From Aradus depressus (lineage: Eukaryota > Arthropoda > Insecta > Hemiptera > Aradidae): a stretch of DNA of 64,000 nt. How positions within the stretch are numbered: the first letter of the stretch is position 1; the number at the start of each line of letters is the position of its first letter. Under the pieces are notes generated by a model that saw nothing but the letters and a program-made list of their open reading frames with translations, did no database searches and had not been told where the DNA came from. Position numbers and translations under genes: made by a program. The stretch covers positions 14,610,249-14,674,248 of the forward strand of contig OY759223.1 of NCBI GenBank assembly GCA_963662175.1. Direction: 5' to 3'. Of the stretch, positions 22,663 to 33,888 are shown piece after piece.

Positions 22663-23074
22663 TATAAACAGTAAGAATAAGGTCATGAACACAAAAATCG
22701 AAAAAATCGGTGAGTAATCAGTAATGTATTTCCCAGCACGAATTAATCAAATAGGTTTTTGAGAATTTTCAAGTTGAGCCCCCCTTCCCTTCGACCGATT
22801 TCGCAGAAAATTGAACAGTCCTTATGGGATTTTGAACATATTTATGAAATTTCGTGTTAATGCATTTATTACATCGGCAGTTATTGGAGTTTTTGTGTTA
22901 TAATTTATTTTCCTATACTTTGTATAATTGGTTGGCGACAGGATTAACTAAGAGGGGATCAACTGAAGCAGTAAGAGACCCTGAGTAAATAAAGTAAAAA
23001 AAAAAAAATTATTAATGAATATAAATTAAAATCAATAAATAATAGGTACCAATCATACTTTATATAAACAGTTA

Positions 23075-23422
23075 GAGGGCGCCGGTAGCTCAGTGGTATG
23101 CGTGCTTGCCTTCTGAGCTCAAGGTTGTGGGTTCAAAACCCGGCCGAGGCCCTTAGTTTATTTTATCTGGGAGGTAAAATAAACTTAAGCACGCCGTCCT
23201 TCGGATGGGACGTTAAGCGATGGTCCCGAGCCTGTACGATGTCAGGTACTCGTTAAAAACCCCTGCCCTAGGTGAATAAAAATTTAGGGTAGGCAAAATT
23301 TAGGACTCCCACAGTAGAGTCGGACTCATGTCCACCAGAGTGACGAAAGAGCGCACTGGTAGTAGGCGATATGATCTCGTTGTTAAAGCCCGGGCATGAG
23401 TCATAAAACCTAATCTAACCTA
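23075..23422 (+). mobile_element. tRNA-derived SINE (family A), full length
   Basis: The head has GGTAGCTCAGTGGTATGCG, the B box reads GGGTTCAAAACCC, and the body is complete with a CATAAAACCTAATCTAACCT end. It is one of the least damaged copies. Confidence 0.95.
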
Positions 23423-23629
23423 ATAACAAGCAAGATGCAGATGTGTTTCACTTTATTGCCGTATGCCCCCATCTTAAAAGAATTTCGTTTTATCTATTTT
23501 AATAAAGCAGAATTAAGCTATAATCAGTTTATAGAATATCTCTAAATGGAGGAAATCACTAAAAATGAATTATTAACTACAGCAAATCCGCCTGGAATTA
23601 TAGAGTTGAGCTAGTTTCAGAATTTAATT

Positions 23630-24354
23630 ATTAAACCCTGCCCTCCAGTGTATCTTAACAAAAATCCCATCCCTTTAAAAAACGAAGTCCGCTATTTAGG
23701 CCTCATACTCGACAAACGACTAACTTGGAATCCTCACACGAGACTGAAAAGAGAAGAAATGAACAGACGTTATAAACTTCTACTAAGACTACTAGACAAA
23801 AGATCCAAACTAACTTTGACAACAAAACGACTTAAATACAACTCAATACTCAAACCTATGTGGACTTACGGACTTGAACTCTGGGGTTCTGCCAAGGCTT
23901 CCAATCTCCAGCGCATCCAATCCCTTCAATCCAAAATCCTTCGTACAATAGCCAATGCTCCTTACTACGTCTCCAACAAAACCCTTCACACTGACCTTAA
24001 TGTACCTTTCATTACTGAAGTCGCTAAATCCAAATATAAAAAATTATTTTCCCTTCTTAGTTCCCACATCCGTGCCCTCCATTCTGCCATACTTCCCCAA
24101 CGACGGCTTAAGCGTCAATTCAATGGCCTAGAGATCTCCTGATCAGAAGCAGTGACAGTGATTAGCTAAAAACGAGAGAAAAACAGTGGCTAGGGAGTGT
24201 CACCACTGGGTGATTTCTCCCCTCATGACATTTTGACATTGCCATTACCTACCTCTTTATTAGCACATTTGCTTGTTGTATATATGTGTATACAGTTGTA
24301 AATAGCTATTTGTAAATTTTAAAAAAAAAAATAATAAATAAAAATTATTAATAA
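23630..24354 (+). mobile_element. 5'-truncated jockey-type LINE fragment with A-rich 3' end
   Basis: The frame 23648-24142 (164 aa, open upstream to about 23634) reads the end of a jockey-like reverse transcriptase: the KNEVRYLGLILDKRLTW motif, a KLNYNSILKPMWTYG-like segment with YGLELWG, and LQRIQSLQSKILRTI. The RT catalytic box (YADD) lies upstream and is not present. A 3' UTR and an A-rich tail (AAAAAAAAATAATAAATAAA) follow to 24354. Confidence 0.85.
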
Positions 24355-24556
24355 TAGGTTAGGTTAGGTTTTATGACGCATGCCCGGCCATAACTATGAG
24401 GTCATATCGCCTACTATCAGAAAGTTCTTTCGTCTATCTGGTGGACGTTTCATTCGAAGGATGGAGAGCTCAATAATGTTTAACTCCCAGATAAAATATA
24501 TAAGGGCCTCGGCCGGGTTTGGAACCCGTGATCTTCAATACAATAGGCAAGCACAT
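24355..24556 (-). mobile_element. tRNA-derived SINE (family A), internally deleted
   Basis: The plus strand opens TAGGTTAGGTTAGGTTTTATG and ends near the head at ATAGGCAAGCACA. The middle with the CCTACCC hairpin is missing. It abuts the LINE tail. Confidence 0.85.
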
Positions 24557-25084
24557 GTGTTGAGATGTGCGTGAAGCAACCCTATGATGGCACACTGGGG
24601 GTAATGTCAATGACTCAAACCTAATTCAATGGAAGTGTTCGTGTCGAGGAGGGGACAGAAGCCGCTTCGTCACATCTCACCATTTCTATAAGTCTTAATA
24701 CCTCGAATCTGCTCGATTGTAAGAATCGATTATGGTGGAACGACCTGAGCCGTTCGACAGGACATTCTGATGACTTCATGAATTTGAAATATACGTAATT
24801 TCTTACCGATTACATAACTGTTCCTATACTTTGTATATCTGGGAAATTGAAAAGCCCAAAATAAACAGATGCCATTTATGAAATACTAGACTGAAGTAAT
24901 AGAGGCGTGTGATGGGAGGGAGCTGTGGGTCGTTATCTATACCAGCAGCCTCTGATGATATAATGAGGGGCCTTACTGACTTGATATAATTCTCAGTTCC
25001 TGCTACTGAACTGAATAACACTGTTCCTCTCTGTTGGAATAGCCAACTCATTTCAAGAGTTTATTGGCGTTTAGTTGCATTTCT

Positions 25085-25410
25085 TTTTCCTTACCCACAC
25101 GAAGTATAGAGGATGTTATGTAATCCGTAAAAAAATCGATGTTGAGTTTTCAACGGAATTCCGATTCCCTTTGACCGATTTGACTGAAAATCGATAGTCC
25201 TTATGGGTTTCACCTCTCATGTATAACATTTCGTGACGATACATTCATTCTATCGGGAGTTATCGTGTTCACAGACACACATACACATTTTGTTTTTCAT
25301 TTTTGGAATGAGAAGGTCGGAAAACATGAAATTCCGTTGAAAAGTCTGCATCGAATTTTTGACGGATTTCATAACTTCCCCTATACTTGGTATATCTGGG
25401 GATATGTAAA
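25085..25410 (+). repeat. Dispersed repeat (family D), well preserved
   Basis: It begins with the inverted form of its own end (CACGAAGTATAGAGGATGTTATGTAATCCG) and ends with ATAACTTCCCCTATACTTGG. So this copy has short inverted ends around the CGATAGTCC and ATCGGGAGTTATCG core. Confidence 0.7.
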
Positions 25411-25439
25411 TGATATTACATATAATAATACATATCATA

Positions 25440-25830
25440 TATATAAAGCTGAAAATGTCTGTGCTTTGTACCGCTATAACTCACGAACGGCTTGATGGAT
25501 TTGATTAATTTTTTTTTTAATTTGTTCGTCATCGTCTGTGGAAGGTTATAGGCGTATTAGTACCTCAATATCTGGTCCATCCCAGCATCCACCCACGCAA
25601 TCTTTTTAAATCAAAAACCACTGCAATGATTAATGAGAAATCTTTTTGAATAAATTAGTTTTAGCTCCAAAGCTAGCGTTACTACAGTTGAAGGACTATA
25701 AGCCTTATTCCGTATGAATAATTGAAAATTATAACATCATGAATGTACTGTCGAGGAACTGAATAGCCTTATAGGAGATATTGGGAGAAAAGTCAAAGTT
25801 CCCCGGGCAACGCCGGGTATTACTGCTAGT
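25440..25830 (+). mobile_element. Helitron-like non-autonomous element
   Basis: The 5' end reads ATATAAAGCTGAAAATGTCT followed by GCTATAACTCACGAACGGCT. The 3' end carries a CCCGGGCAACGCCGGG hairpin and ends GCTAGT. This start and hairpin-plus-CTAGT end are the hallmarks of insect Helitron/Helentron non-autonomous elements. A minus-strand 3' end of the same kind is at 54794-54940, and a relative is at 32440. Confidence 0.65.
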
Positions 25831-25839
25831 AATAAATAA

Positions 25840-26039
25840 GAGGGCGCCGGTAGCTCAGTGGTATGCTTGCTTGCTTACTGAGCTCAAGCCCGCGGGTTCG
25901 ATAAAATAAACTTAAGCACGCCATCCTTCGGATGGGACGTTAAGCGGGCTCATGCCTACCAGAGAGACGAAAGAGCGCTCTGGTAGTAGGCGATATGACC
26001 TTGTAATTATATCCCGGGCATGAGTTATAATAACTAACT
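25840..26039 (+). mobile_element. tRNA-derived SINE (family A), internally deleted
   Basis: The head has GGTAGCTCAGTGGTATGC and the end is GGCATGAGTTATAATAACTAACTG. Two body segments are missing, leaving about 200 bp. It is inserted 10 bp beyond the Helitron-like end. Confidence 0.88.
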
Positions 26040-26339
26040 GTAAATAAATAATATTTAAAGTCCCTATGTAGGACTGGCTTGAGAAGTGTCCGGTCAGCCT
26101 GTAGATATGTAAACGACCTTTGAAGTGACTCACAAGGCCGTCCCACTAACTGTACTCTCTCCAGCATCCATGCTTCAAAACCACGTGGTCTCTCTCTCAA
26201 CCACAAAAAAATTATCCCGGCCCTCCCTTAACTTAGGTCAGCCTTTTTTACCTACTTTTTTGTTTCTCTACCCTAGAATATTTTATATTTTACTTCCACA
26301 GTTATACGAATTATGGGGGAAATTATATTATCGGTCAAA

Positions 26340-27120
26340 TATTCGTATAGTCGTATAGACCTAGGTAAAAACATTATTTTTTACTATTCGTTAAATATTT
26401 TTATACAAATATTTGTAATTTATTTACTGTGAATATATCCTTTTCACTGGGCGTTTATTTTGTTTACCAAACGTTAAATATTATTCTACTAGCATTATAT
26501 TTATTTACTGTGAATATATCCTTCCCGTGAGTTTATTTTTTTAACTATACGTTTACTTTTTTAACCGTGTTATAAATGTATTACTCTGAAATTAATGTTT
26601 TAAATGTGAATTAATTTTGTTTCTGTGAATAATATGTTTTCTACTGAACTTTAATTACTGTGCACAACTTTTTGTAGTATGCATTTAATTTTCATCGTAA
26701 CTACATGTGTTAAAACAGGCCTTGAAGAAGGCAAACAGTGCCGATAATCCTGATATCTTCCGAAAATGTATATACAAGCATCGATTTGAATGCTTTTCGC
26801 TGCGACATTTTTTAGAACCTAGAATGTCTTTCATATCCTTACCCATACCCTACTTTAATACATTAAAGATTACTTAACTACCTATGTACAAAATTATCTT
26901 TAAGAAATCTTACGTAATGTTTCTTTCTGTCGGAAAACATTTTCGATACACAATAGTGGGAAAAAAAATCTGTAATGTGTCCTAAATAGTTGATAATATT
27001 TTGAAAGAAATAAAACACATTGTCAACTTTGAAAGAAAGAAAGAGACATAAGAAAACTTTCTCGGTTCTTACCACACACTGAACGACTCACCCACAGTAT
27101 TGCTCTAGCTGTATGAAGTG
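26340..27120. other. No gene; short direct repeats and one TTGAAGA...GATAA motif
   Basis: TTTACTGTGAATATATCCTT occurs twice (near 26424 and 26503). At 26718-26750, TTGAAGAAGGC-loop-GTGCCGATAAT resembles the palindrome-associated motif seen elsewhere, without an inverted partner. Confidence 0.4.
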
Positions 27121-27590
27121 TAGTTGGATGTGTTTTAACAGAAATTTTATGGTTTTCCCTTGACTCCAAAAATTAAAAAAAAAAAAGCGCTGGTGAATTA
27201 ACGGCTATGTACTTCTCCAGCAAGAATTTATCAATTTCGTTTTCGCTTTCCCTCCAGAATCGATCGATCGTTTGGGCTAAAACTAATATTTGACTTACAT
27301 AGTAGCTATTTCTCATACTGATTTTTGTGTCGATACATTCATTACATCGGCAGTTATTAGTGTATTTGAGTTGAGTAATCCTCTGAGTCTCCTTCGTCTG
27401 ATTTCCCTGACACCCCTAAACCCACCCTACTCTTTGACAGATTTGACTGAAAATCAATAGGTTTCGTCCTTAAAGGGTTCTGGATACACATATAAAATTT
27501 CATATCGATACATTCATTCTATCGGGAGTTAACGTGTTCACAGACACACAGAAATTGTTAAGAAAACTCAGCATTGAATTTACTTTTTTT
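27120..27590 (+). repeat. Dispersed repeat (family D), longest copy
   Basis: It includes the leading part (CTTCTCCAGCAAGAATTTATC, GAATCGATCGATCGTTTGGG, ATTTGACTTACATAG), then the TTCATTACATCGGCAGTTATTAG and CATTCTATCGGGAGTTAACG blocks. It shows the family is at least 470 bp. Confidence 0.75.
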
Positions 27591-28135
27591 CAAGGTTCTT
27601 CAATGAATTCGGGACCCTTTCGACCGAAGAATTGTCCTTTTTAAGACACTAGCCACTCATTAATCAGCACTCAATTTCGATATAATTTTTTCAATATTTG
27701 AATAGATAAACTAGAAATAAAATGCGAAACATTGCCACAAACTGTGATAATAAGCCACAACTGATAGTTTTTTTTACTAACTTTTCTATTACTTTAAAAA
27801 ATATTAAAAGAAAGTAGGTTAAATGCATTTGAGATAGTACCAATAACCAAAGAAAAAATAATTAAGTTTTTTCTGAACAACAAAAATAATTGATATTTTT
27901 TATATAATAAAATGCAATCCTTCGTGTGGAAGTCTTGGCATATTCGTGCAACAGATGGAAACTTAAGACTGACAAAATGGAGACAAAAATGTTCTCTTCG
28001 AAGAATTGACACTAACACATTGACAAAATCACACGTGAATAACACTTACATCAACTATACTCCTCAACACGAAACAATTAAATTAATTTGGACACAACAT
28101 TAATATGGATTAAACATATAAGCAAAAACATAAAA

Positions 28136-28430
28136 TAAACACTTTCAGCATTCTCCTCTACACATCGCTACTCAGACCACTATTCACAAACGTACCACTC
28201 ATCTGGCTGGACACAAACAAAACAAACATACAATAACTTGGAAGATTAGAAAACAAGGTTCTCCGCACCCTGGTTCGTCCAGAACACCCAAATTCATCGA
28301 GAAACTGCCCTTCCAGACATCGCAGACTTTCAGGAGAAAATCCCCACGATGACCTCTCTTTGGTCTCTGGTGCCGAATTTCACCAATTCAAAACTAGCCT
28401 TTACCAGCACATTTTATGTATGAACTTAAA
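28136..28430 (+). pseudogene. Degenerate LINE (jockey-like RT) fragment
   Basis: Read across one stop, the plus strand gives LLYTSLLRPLFTNVPLIWLD, then LGRLENKVLRTLV, matching the layout of the jockey RT C-terminal region (compare 23840-23960). It is very short and broken. Confidence 0.4.
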
Positions 28431-28449
28431 TTTTTTTTTATAGTTTGTT

Positions 28450-28593
28450 ATTATGACTGGGTCTATTATGGGAGTCCTAAATGTTGCCTACCCTAAAGGA
28501 GTAGGAGTCTTTAAACTCCCATCCGAAGAACAGCTTAAGTTTATTTTACCTCCCAGATAAAATAAAGTAAGTGCCGCGGCCGGGTTTCGAACC
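28450..28593 (-). repeat. SINE family A fragment, diverged
   Basis: TATGGGAGTCCTAAATGTTGCCTACCC through TTTATTTTACCTCCCAGATAAAATAAA to CGGCCGGGTTTCGAACCCAC is the minus-strand body with B box. Confidence 0.8.
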
Positions 28594-29089
28594 CACATAT
28601 ATATACAATAGAAAGGCATTAGCTTCTAAGAAAATCAATGATCACAAGTTATTATCTACAATTCTATGTTTTGATAGGATCTCTATTACTGTCAGTAAAA
28701 GGTGGAGAAAGTAATGAAAGTTTAACCCAGAACAACACATTGAAAGTTTATTTCAAGTAAAGTAATTTCCATCACGTTATGCGTGAAAAACTGAATTCAG
28801 ATTTATTTTATGGTGTTTAAGGTTTAACAGAACTCTAACCAGGCAATTAACGAAGAGGAAAATGATATGGCAACAACTTTTTTTAAAACATCACAAGAAT
28901 ATTATATTGTTCAAGACATTGAACACAAAGAACGTTGAGGAATATTTGAGGCTATCACCCGGATGTTGTGATAAAGTGAGGGAGCAGTGATAAAGAGGCG
29001 TCGGAGCCTAAATAACTCAGAAAAACTAAAACTTCACTGTGCTCATACACAGGGGAAATGTTTCAAGTTTTTGGGGTTCATTGTATCCA

Positions 29090-29225
29090 CACACAGGGTT
29101 TTTGAGGTTCTATAGGACGCTATTGTTCTTTCGTGCGTCCATTCGTCCATATGTTTCACAAGATATGCAGGGTTCCATAGGAGGTTATTTCTATCGCTCG
29201 CGAGTTCGTCCGTCCATAGAGGTGT
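29090..29225 (-). repeat. Diverged inverted copy of the 88-bp repeat family
   Basis: Its reverse complement reads ATGGACGAATGGACGCACGA, AATAGCGTCCTATAGAACC, which parallels the ATGAGCG.ATGGACGCGAGAGGAAT and AATAGC.TTCTACGGAACC words of the tandem array at 30763-31115. Confidence 0.55.
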
Positions 29226-29960
29226 AAAACTATCGATGGCAATATTGAAAGTATCAATAGTTTTAAACAATCTATGTTCTCGATAGTTTTTAAACCATCG
29301 ATAGTACTATCGAAATATTTTTTAAGCAGAAGTGACATTAAGTATATGCTCATGTATATGCAGACATGTGCCATGTAAGTAATTCAAGGAACACAAATAA
29401 ACAAGATGTCGTACAGTGTAAGTACCTGTATTTCTTTTACGAATTCGACTACGCGAATGTCGAAAATCAATGGCTATGTATGAAACAATGCGATTTAAGA
29501 GAATCCTGTACCTCTATGAGTTTTTGCTTATATTTTTGTTGAGCTGAAGTAAAAACGAATTCCACTTCCACTACCTCTATTCTCTTCTGTATCTGTAGGT
29601 GTGCACAAGGCGTTCCCGTTGTAATGTTTTCTCAACAAGTGATCCTTCAAATTGAAAGAGTTCCCGGAAGTTCTATATTCGGCAATGCACAAACGACATT
29701 TAGCCAGTTTTTTTGGACCCACATCCTTATCGAAGTAACTCCACACATCGGACTTCCGTTTAAGACTCATTTTTCAGTTCAAAACAACAAAGCACGCTAC
29801 AAGAATAGTAAATTTTCAGTTCTAAGCAACGAAGCACTCTACAAAAACAGTAAATGTAACCTTCCTTCGATTCAGTGGATCCTAGAAATACAAAGTCCTT
29901 AAACTATCGATAGTATCGAAACTATCGAAAGATATGATCAAAGAAATGAGCCGAAGGAAA
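29226..29960 (-). mobile_element. BED-finger element, copy 1 (hAT-like)
   Basis: The minus-strand frame 29770-29528 encodes 80 residues with a BED zinc finger: KRKSDVWSYFDK, the Cys pair KCRLC, then FNLKDHLLRKH with the His pair. BED fingers are DNA-binding domains of hAT transposases and DREF-type proteins. No catalytic domain follows; TTTTTGTTGAGCTGAAG ends the frame. TATCGATAG words cluster at both borders (29229-29330 and 29897-29930). A second copy lies at 32715-33395. Confidence 0.6.
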
Positions 29961-30762
29961 GGGGCTCAACTCAAAACCCCTAATAACTGTCTAAGTAATG
30001 GAATGTCGACACGAAATTTAGGAGTATTCGGAATTACTCAGAGTAATAAGTCACCTATTGATTTTCAACTAAGTCAATCATTAATTCGCGCTGGGGAAGT
30101 AGACTGCCAATGATTCACCGACAAATTTTTTTTTAGAAAACCTCTCAGGAGACAACTGCCTCTTACAGACTCACCGCAGACACGCTACTGGTCTTGTGAG
30201 AGTAGAAATAATTGGGAAGTCCTTACAGCTGATGGAACAAACAACACTGAGTGTCGATGATTTGGAAATACTCGATAGCTCTGCACAAATTCGAAGGGAT
30301 AAAGTGATAACAATTTATTGTTATTATTTGCAGCCGTTAAAAAAAAATAATAATAATAATAATGAAATAATCAGGTATCTACTCGAATCATTGAATTTCA
30401 ATTGTGAAAGTAAAATAAATTTAAAAGAAAAAAGTTTCCACTCTCCCAGTCGATATATTCTTTTTAGTTAGAATTTATTTAATTCACAAACACATACACG
30501 GAGGTTAGGTAAATATGCAATTGAAAACAACATAGGATTTTAGATCAATTACGTAACCTCCTCTATACCAAGTGCAGTTTGGGAATGAAGAAGGGAGAGA
30601 AAGAAAACAGAATGAAGGTCTTTGAAAACAATAAAAAGCCCATGGTGACGTGGCAACTTAGTTCCTCAGCGCGAGTTTATCAGCTTAGTATTCGTTTTCA
30701 CTCTGAAACTTTATCGATTTAACATCTTGTGATGGACAGACGAACGCACAAGCCAGAGGAAT

Positions 30763-31115
30763 AGCATTCTACAGAACCCTATAAACCTTGGGACAGACAT
30801 ATGAGCGAATGGACGCGAGAGGAATGCACGGACGCGCAAGCGAGAGGAATAGCATTCTACGGAACCCTACGAACCTTGGGACAGACATATGAGCGCCTGG
30901 TCGCGAGAGGAATGCACGGACGCGCAAGCGAGAGAAATAGCATTCTACGGAACCCTATAAACCTTGGGACAGACATATGAGCGCCTGGACGCGAGAGGAA
31001 TGCACGGACGCGCAAGTGAGAGAAATAGCATTCTACGGAACCCTATAAACCTTGGGACAGACATATGACGTCTGGACGCGAGAGGAATGCACGGACGCGC
31101 AAGCGAGAGGAATAG
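30763..31115 (+). repeat. 88-bp tandem repeat, four units
   Basis: AGCATTCTAC recurs at about 30763, 30851, 30939 and 31027, with a last partial unit at 31114. Each unit contains CCTTGGGACAGACATATG, GACGCGAGAGGAATGCACGG and ACGCGCAAG. The period is 88 bp with few changes. It is GC-richer than its surroundings. Short minus-strand peptides across it are only the repeat translated. Confidence 0.95.
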
Positions 31116-31394
31116 CGTCCAATGGAACCAACCAAACCCACTCACCTTTAACCCAAACTCTACTCTTAGATCAAAATTATTCTTACAGATAGTACAAACT
31201 GCAAAAGCTATGATATATTGCTAGAAATAGTATCAGCGCTGTTAAAATGTCTATTGCAAATGGGAAAATAGTGAAAGCCGCCTAGACAATAAGTTTCATT
31301 CAGTATCCATTCTCATAGAGGAGAAAGGGTGTATCAAAGAGTCAGACTAAATGCAGATATCTTAGAGAATGTAAAGACAATAGATCTTAACAGG

Positions 31395-31470
31395 GGGTCT
31401 TTGTTGGATGAGTGGTTAGGATGTCTGGACACTAGCCTGAGGAGCATCGGCTAGAATCCGCACGTCCCAA
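31395..31470 (+). repeat. tRNA-like sequence (SINE or tRNA pseudogene)
   Basis: GATGAGTGGTTAGGATGTCTGGAC resembles an A-box region, and GGCTAGAATCC is a weak B box 40 bp on. No acceptor stem can be formed. Confidence 0.3.
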
Positions 31471-31686
31471 AATATGTATCCTTCTACTACCTGCCAGTAA
31501 AATATAACAGGTCCAGAAGTGATATTGTTCCGAAATTAATCATTTATCAGTAGCTCATTTCATGATTGTTGAACTAGATGACCAGGGACAACTTCTACCT
31601 AACCGTTGCTCTTCGATTTATTGCGTTTAGTCATATGATCGATTTGTGTTTAAAAGTAGTTTTTTTAAATGTTTTTAAGTTCTTTT

Positions 31687-31823
31687 GGGGGCCATGGTGG
31701 CCGTGCGGGCTAGGGCGTAGGGCTTTGGTCGCATGGACTCACCATGGTTTGCGGATTCAAATCCCGTCCGGGAGTGAGTTTTATTTCGTTGATAGAACTC
31801 CTTCCCGGGGCCATGGATGTCGC
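31687..31823 (+). mobile_element. tRNA-like SINE (family B)
   Basis: It has CATGGTGGCCGTGCGGGCTA, a B box GGATTCAAATCCC, and GGGAGTGAGTTTTATTTCG. Ends are CCATGGTGG and CCGGGGCCATGGATGTCG. Confidence 0.75.
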
Positions 31824-32065
31824 AAATAACTTGATAACAACACATTGACCTGGCTAATATCACCGTACATAAAGCCAAAAAAAAAAGTTCTTTTAATGTT
31901 GTTATTTTTATTATTGTTGTAGTTTTAGATCACGTTATCACTAGTAGACGTTTCAGAAGTTAAGTATTTCGTTACATTCTGACCAATGGCTTTGCATGAA
32001 ATGTTATACGCTTTCAGAAACCTATATAAACAGGAGATTGGAGAATCAATCAGTCAGTTGTTATA

Positions 32066-32416
32066 GGTTAGGTTAGGTTAGGTTTTATGACTCATGCCCG
32101 GGCTTTAACTACGAGGTCATATCGCCTACTACCAGAGCGCTCTTTCGTCACTCTGGTGGACATGAGCCCGACTCTACTGTGGGAGTCCTAAATTTTGCCT
32201 ACCCTAAATTTTTATTCATCTAGGGTAGGGGTCTTTAACGAGTACCTGACATCGTACAGGCTCGGGACCATCGCTTAACGTCCCATCCGAAGGACGGCGT
32301 GCTTAAGTTTATTTTACCTCCCAGATAAAATAAACTAAGGGCCTCGGCCGGGCTACGAACCCACGACCTTGAGCTCAGAAGTCAAGCACGCATACCACTG
32401 AGCTACCGGCGCCCTC
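32066..32416 (-). mobile_element. tRNA-derived SINE (family A), full length with 13-bp target duplication
   Basis: This is the complete minus-strand copy: the plus strand starts with (GGTTA)n and ends AGCTACCGGCGCCCTC. The duplication GTCAGTTGTTATA lies at 32053-32065 and 32417-32429. One head base change leaves A and B boxes intact. It is the best copy for defining the family. Confidence 0.96.
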
Positions 32417-32445
32417 GTCAGTTGTTATATTAATTACAAGCAGGT

Positions 32446-32575
32446 TACCCGGCTTCGCCCGGAGTAACTTTACACAGGTTAGTTAACTCTAAGCAGATTA
32501 GTAACTTTACACAGGTTAGTAACTCTAAGCAGATTAGTAACTTTAAGCAGGTTAGTACTTGTAAAATCAAACTAT
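32446..32575 (-). repeat. Helitron-like hairpin end followed by short tandem repeats
   Basis: GGTTACCCGGCTTCGCCCGG resembles the reverse of a CCGGG...CCCGG hairpin end. It is followed by alternating AACTTTACACAGGTTAGT and AACTCTAAGCAGATTAGT units, about three pairs. Confidence 0.5.
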
Positions 32576-32714
32576 TAAGTTATAGTAGAACAACTTTTCC
32601 CCCAGCACAACATAGGTAAGTTCTTAAATTGCTTTCAATTCTGATTAAAGTCAATGGTGATATCTGTCGTATTTTCATATATTTGTATGTATGTTTTAGT
32701 CACCAGAGAAGTGA

Positions 32715-33395
32715 CATCCAGTCAGCTCATGTATATGCAGACATGTACCATGTAAGTAATTTAGGGAAGACAAATAAACAAGATGTCGTACAGTGTAAGT
32801 AGGTACCTATATTTATTTTAGTAGCAAAAAAGTTCAACAACAATACGTACTTCAACTGATCAGATCGGATCGTTAACGCAATCAGGAACTGAACTACAAA
32901 CTTCAGTTGCACATAAAAATATGAATTCAAAACAAGTACATATATTTATATGTTGACCAGATGAGTTTCCATTGTTAGTTACTAACAAAATATATCACAT
33001 CAAAAACGAAAAACTAAAATCAAACACTAGAACATCAGAAACCTCAACTAAATAAAATAAAACAAAAAACCAACAAGTGATCCTTCAAATTGGGAAGTGT
33101 TCCCGGAAGTTCTGTATTCGGCACTGGAAAAACGACATTTAGCCAGTTTCTTTGGACCCACATCCTTATCGAAGTAACTCCACACATCGGACTTCCAAAA
33201 AACAACAAAGCACGCTACAAGAATAGTAAATTTTCAGTTCAAAACAACGAAACACTCTACTAGAACAGTAAATGTAATCTTCCTTCGATTCAGTGGATCC
33301 CAGAAATACAAAGTCCTTAAAACTATCGTTAGTTTAACGCCGATAGTATCGAAACTATCGTTAACATCAACTATCGATAGTTTTACATCCTGAGT
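32715..33395 (-). mobile_element. BED-finger element, copy 2 (degenerate)
   Basis: It shares with copy 1 the words CATGTATATGCAGACATGT, ACAAGATGTCGTACAGTGTA, CAAGTGATCCTTCAAATTG and CGACATTTAGCCAGTTT, and ends in AACTATCGATAGTTTTAC. The BED frame is partly lost and different DNA lies between the shared blocks. Confidence 0.6.
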
Positions 33396-33888
33396 TCTAA
33401 AACGCTTGATCCCATTTCATAAAATTTCAAACATAGCATCCTAACAAGCTGGTTACAGTTACATACCAGACAACACTGGTTGGTAACCCTGTAAGTCTAA
33501 AATATATTTTAATTTTTTATTCAGAAAATTGCTAAACATCTGAAAGTAACAAGAATTATAATAAAGCTTTCAAAATTGAATTTTACGCTTCAGGCGGCAG
33601 AAGGTTACACCATATCGCCGTAGTTCCGACTCATTTTGGTGTTATGCGGGTTGTACAATATGAACTAATTTACATTTTTCTTAAACAGGCTAAAACTAGA
33701 AAGCCAGTTGGGTGATTGCCATTAGCCCTATATAAAATATAATGTCTGGTTTTGGATACAAATATAAGTTTGGAGAGGGATACAATACATACCATCCATT
33801 CACAAAATTTGTTTTTTATTGTAAATTTGTGAATGGATGGTATGTATTATACCCCCCTCCAAACTTATAAGTACATACATATATTATA

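Noticed and set aside
30945..31145. Repeat-containing protein from the 88-bp array
   Set aside because: 88 is not a multiple of three, so the frame shifts in every unit and stops appear.
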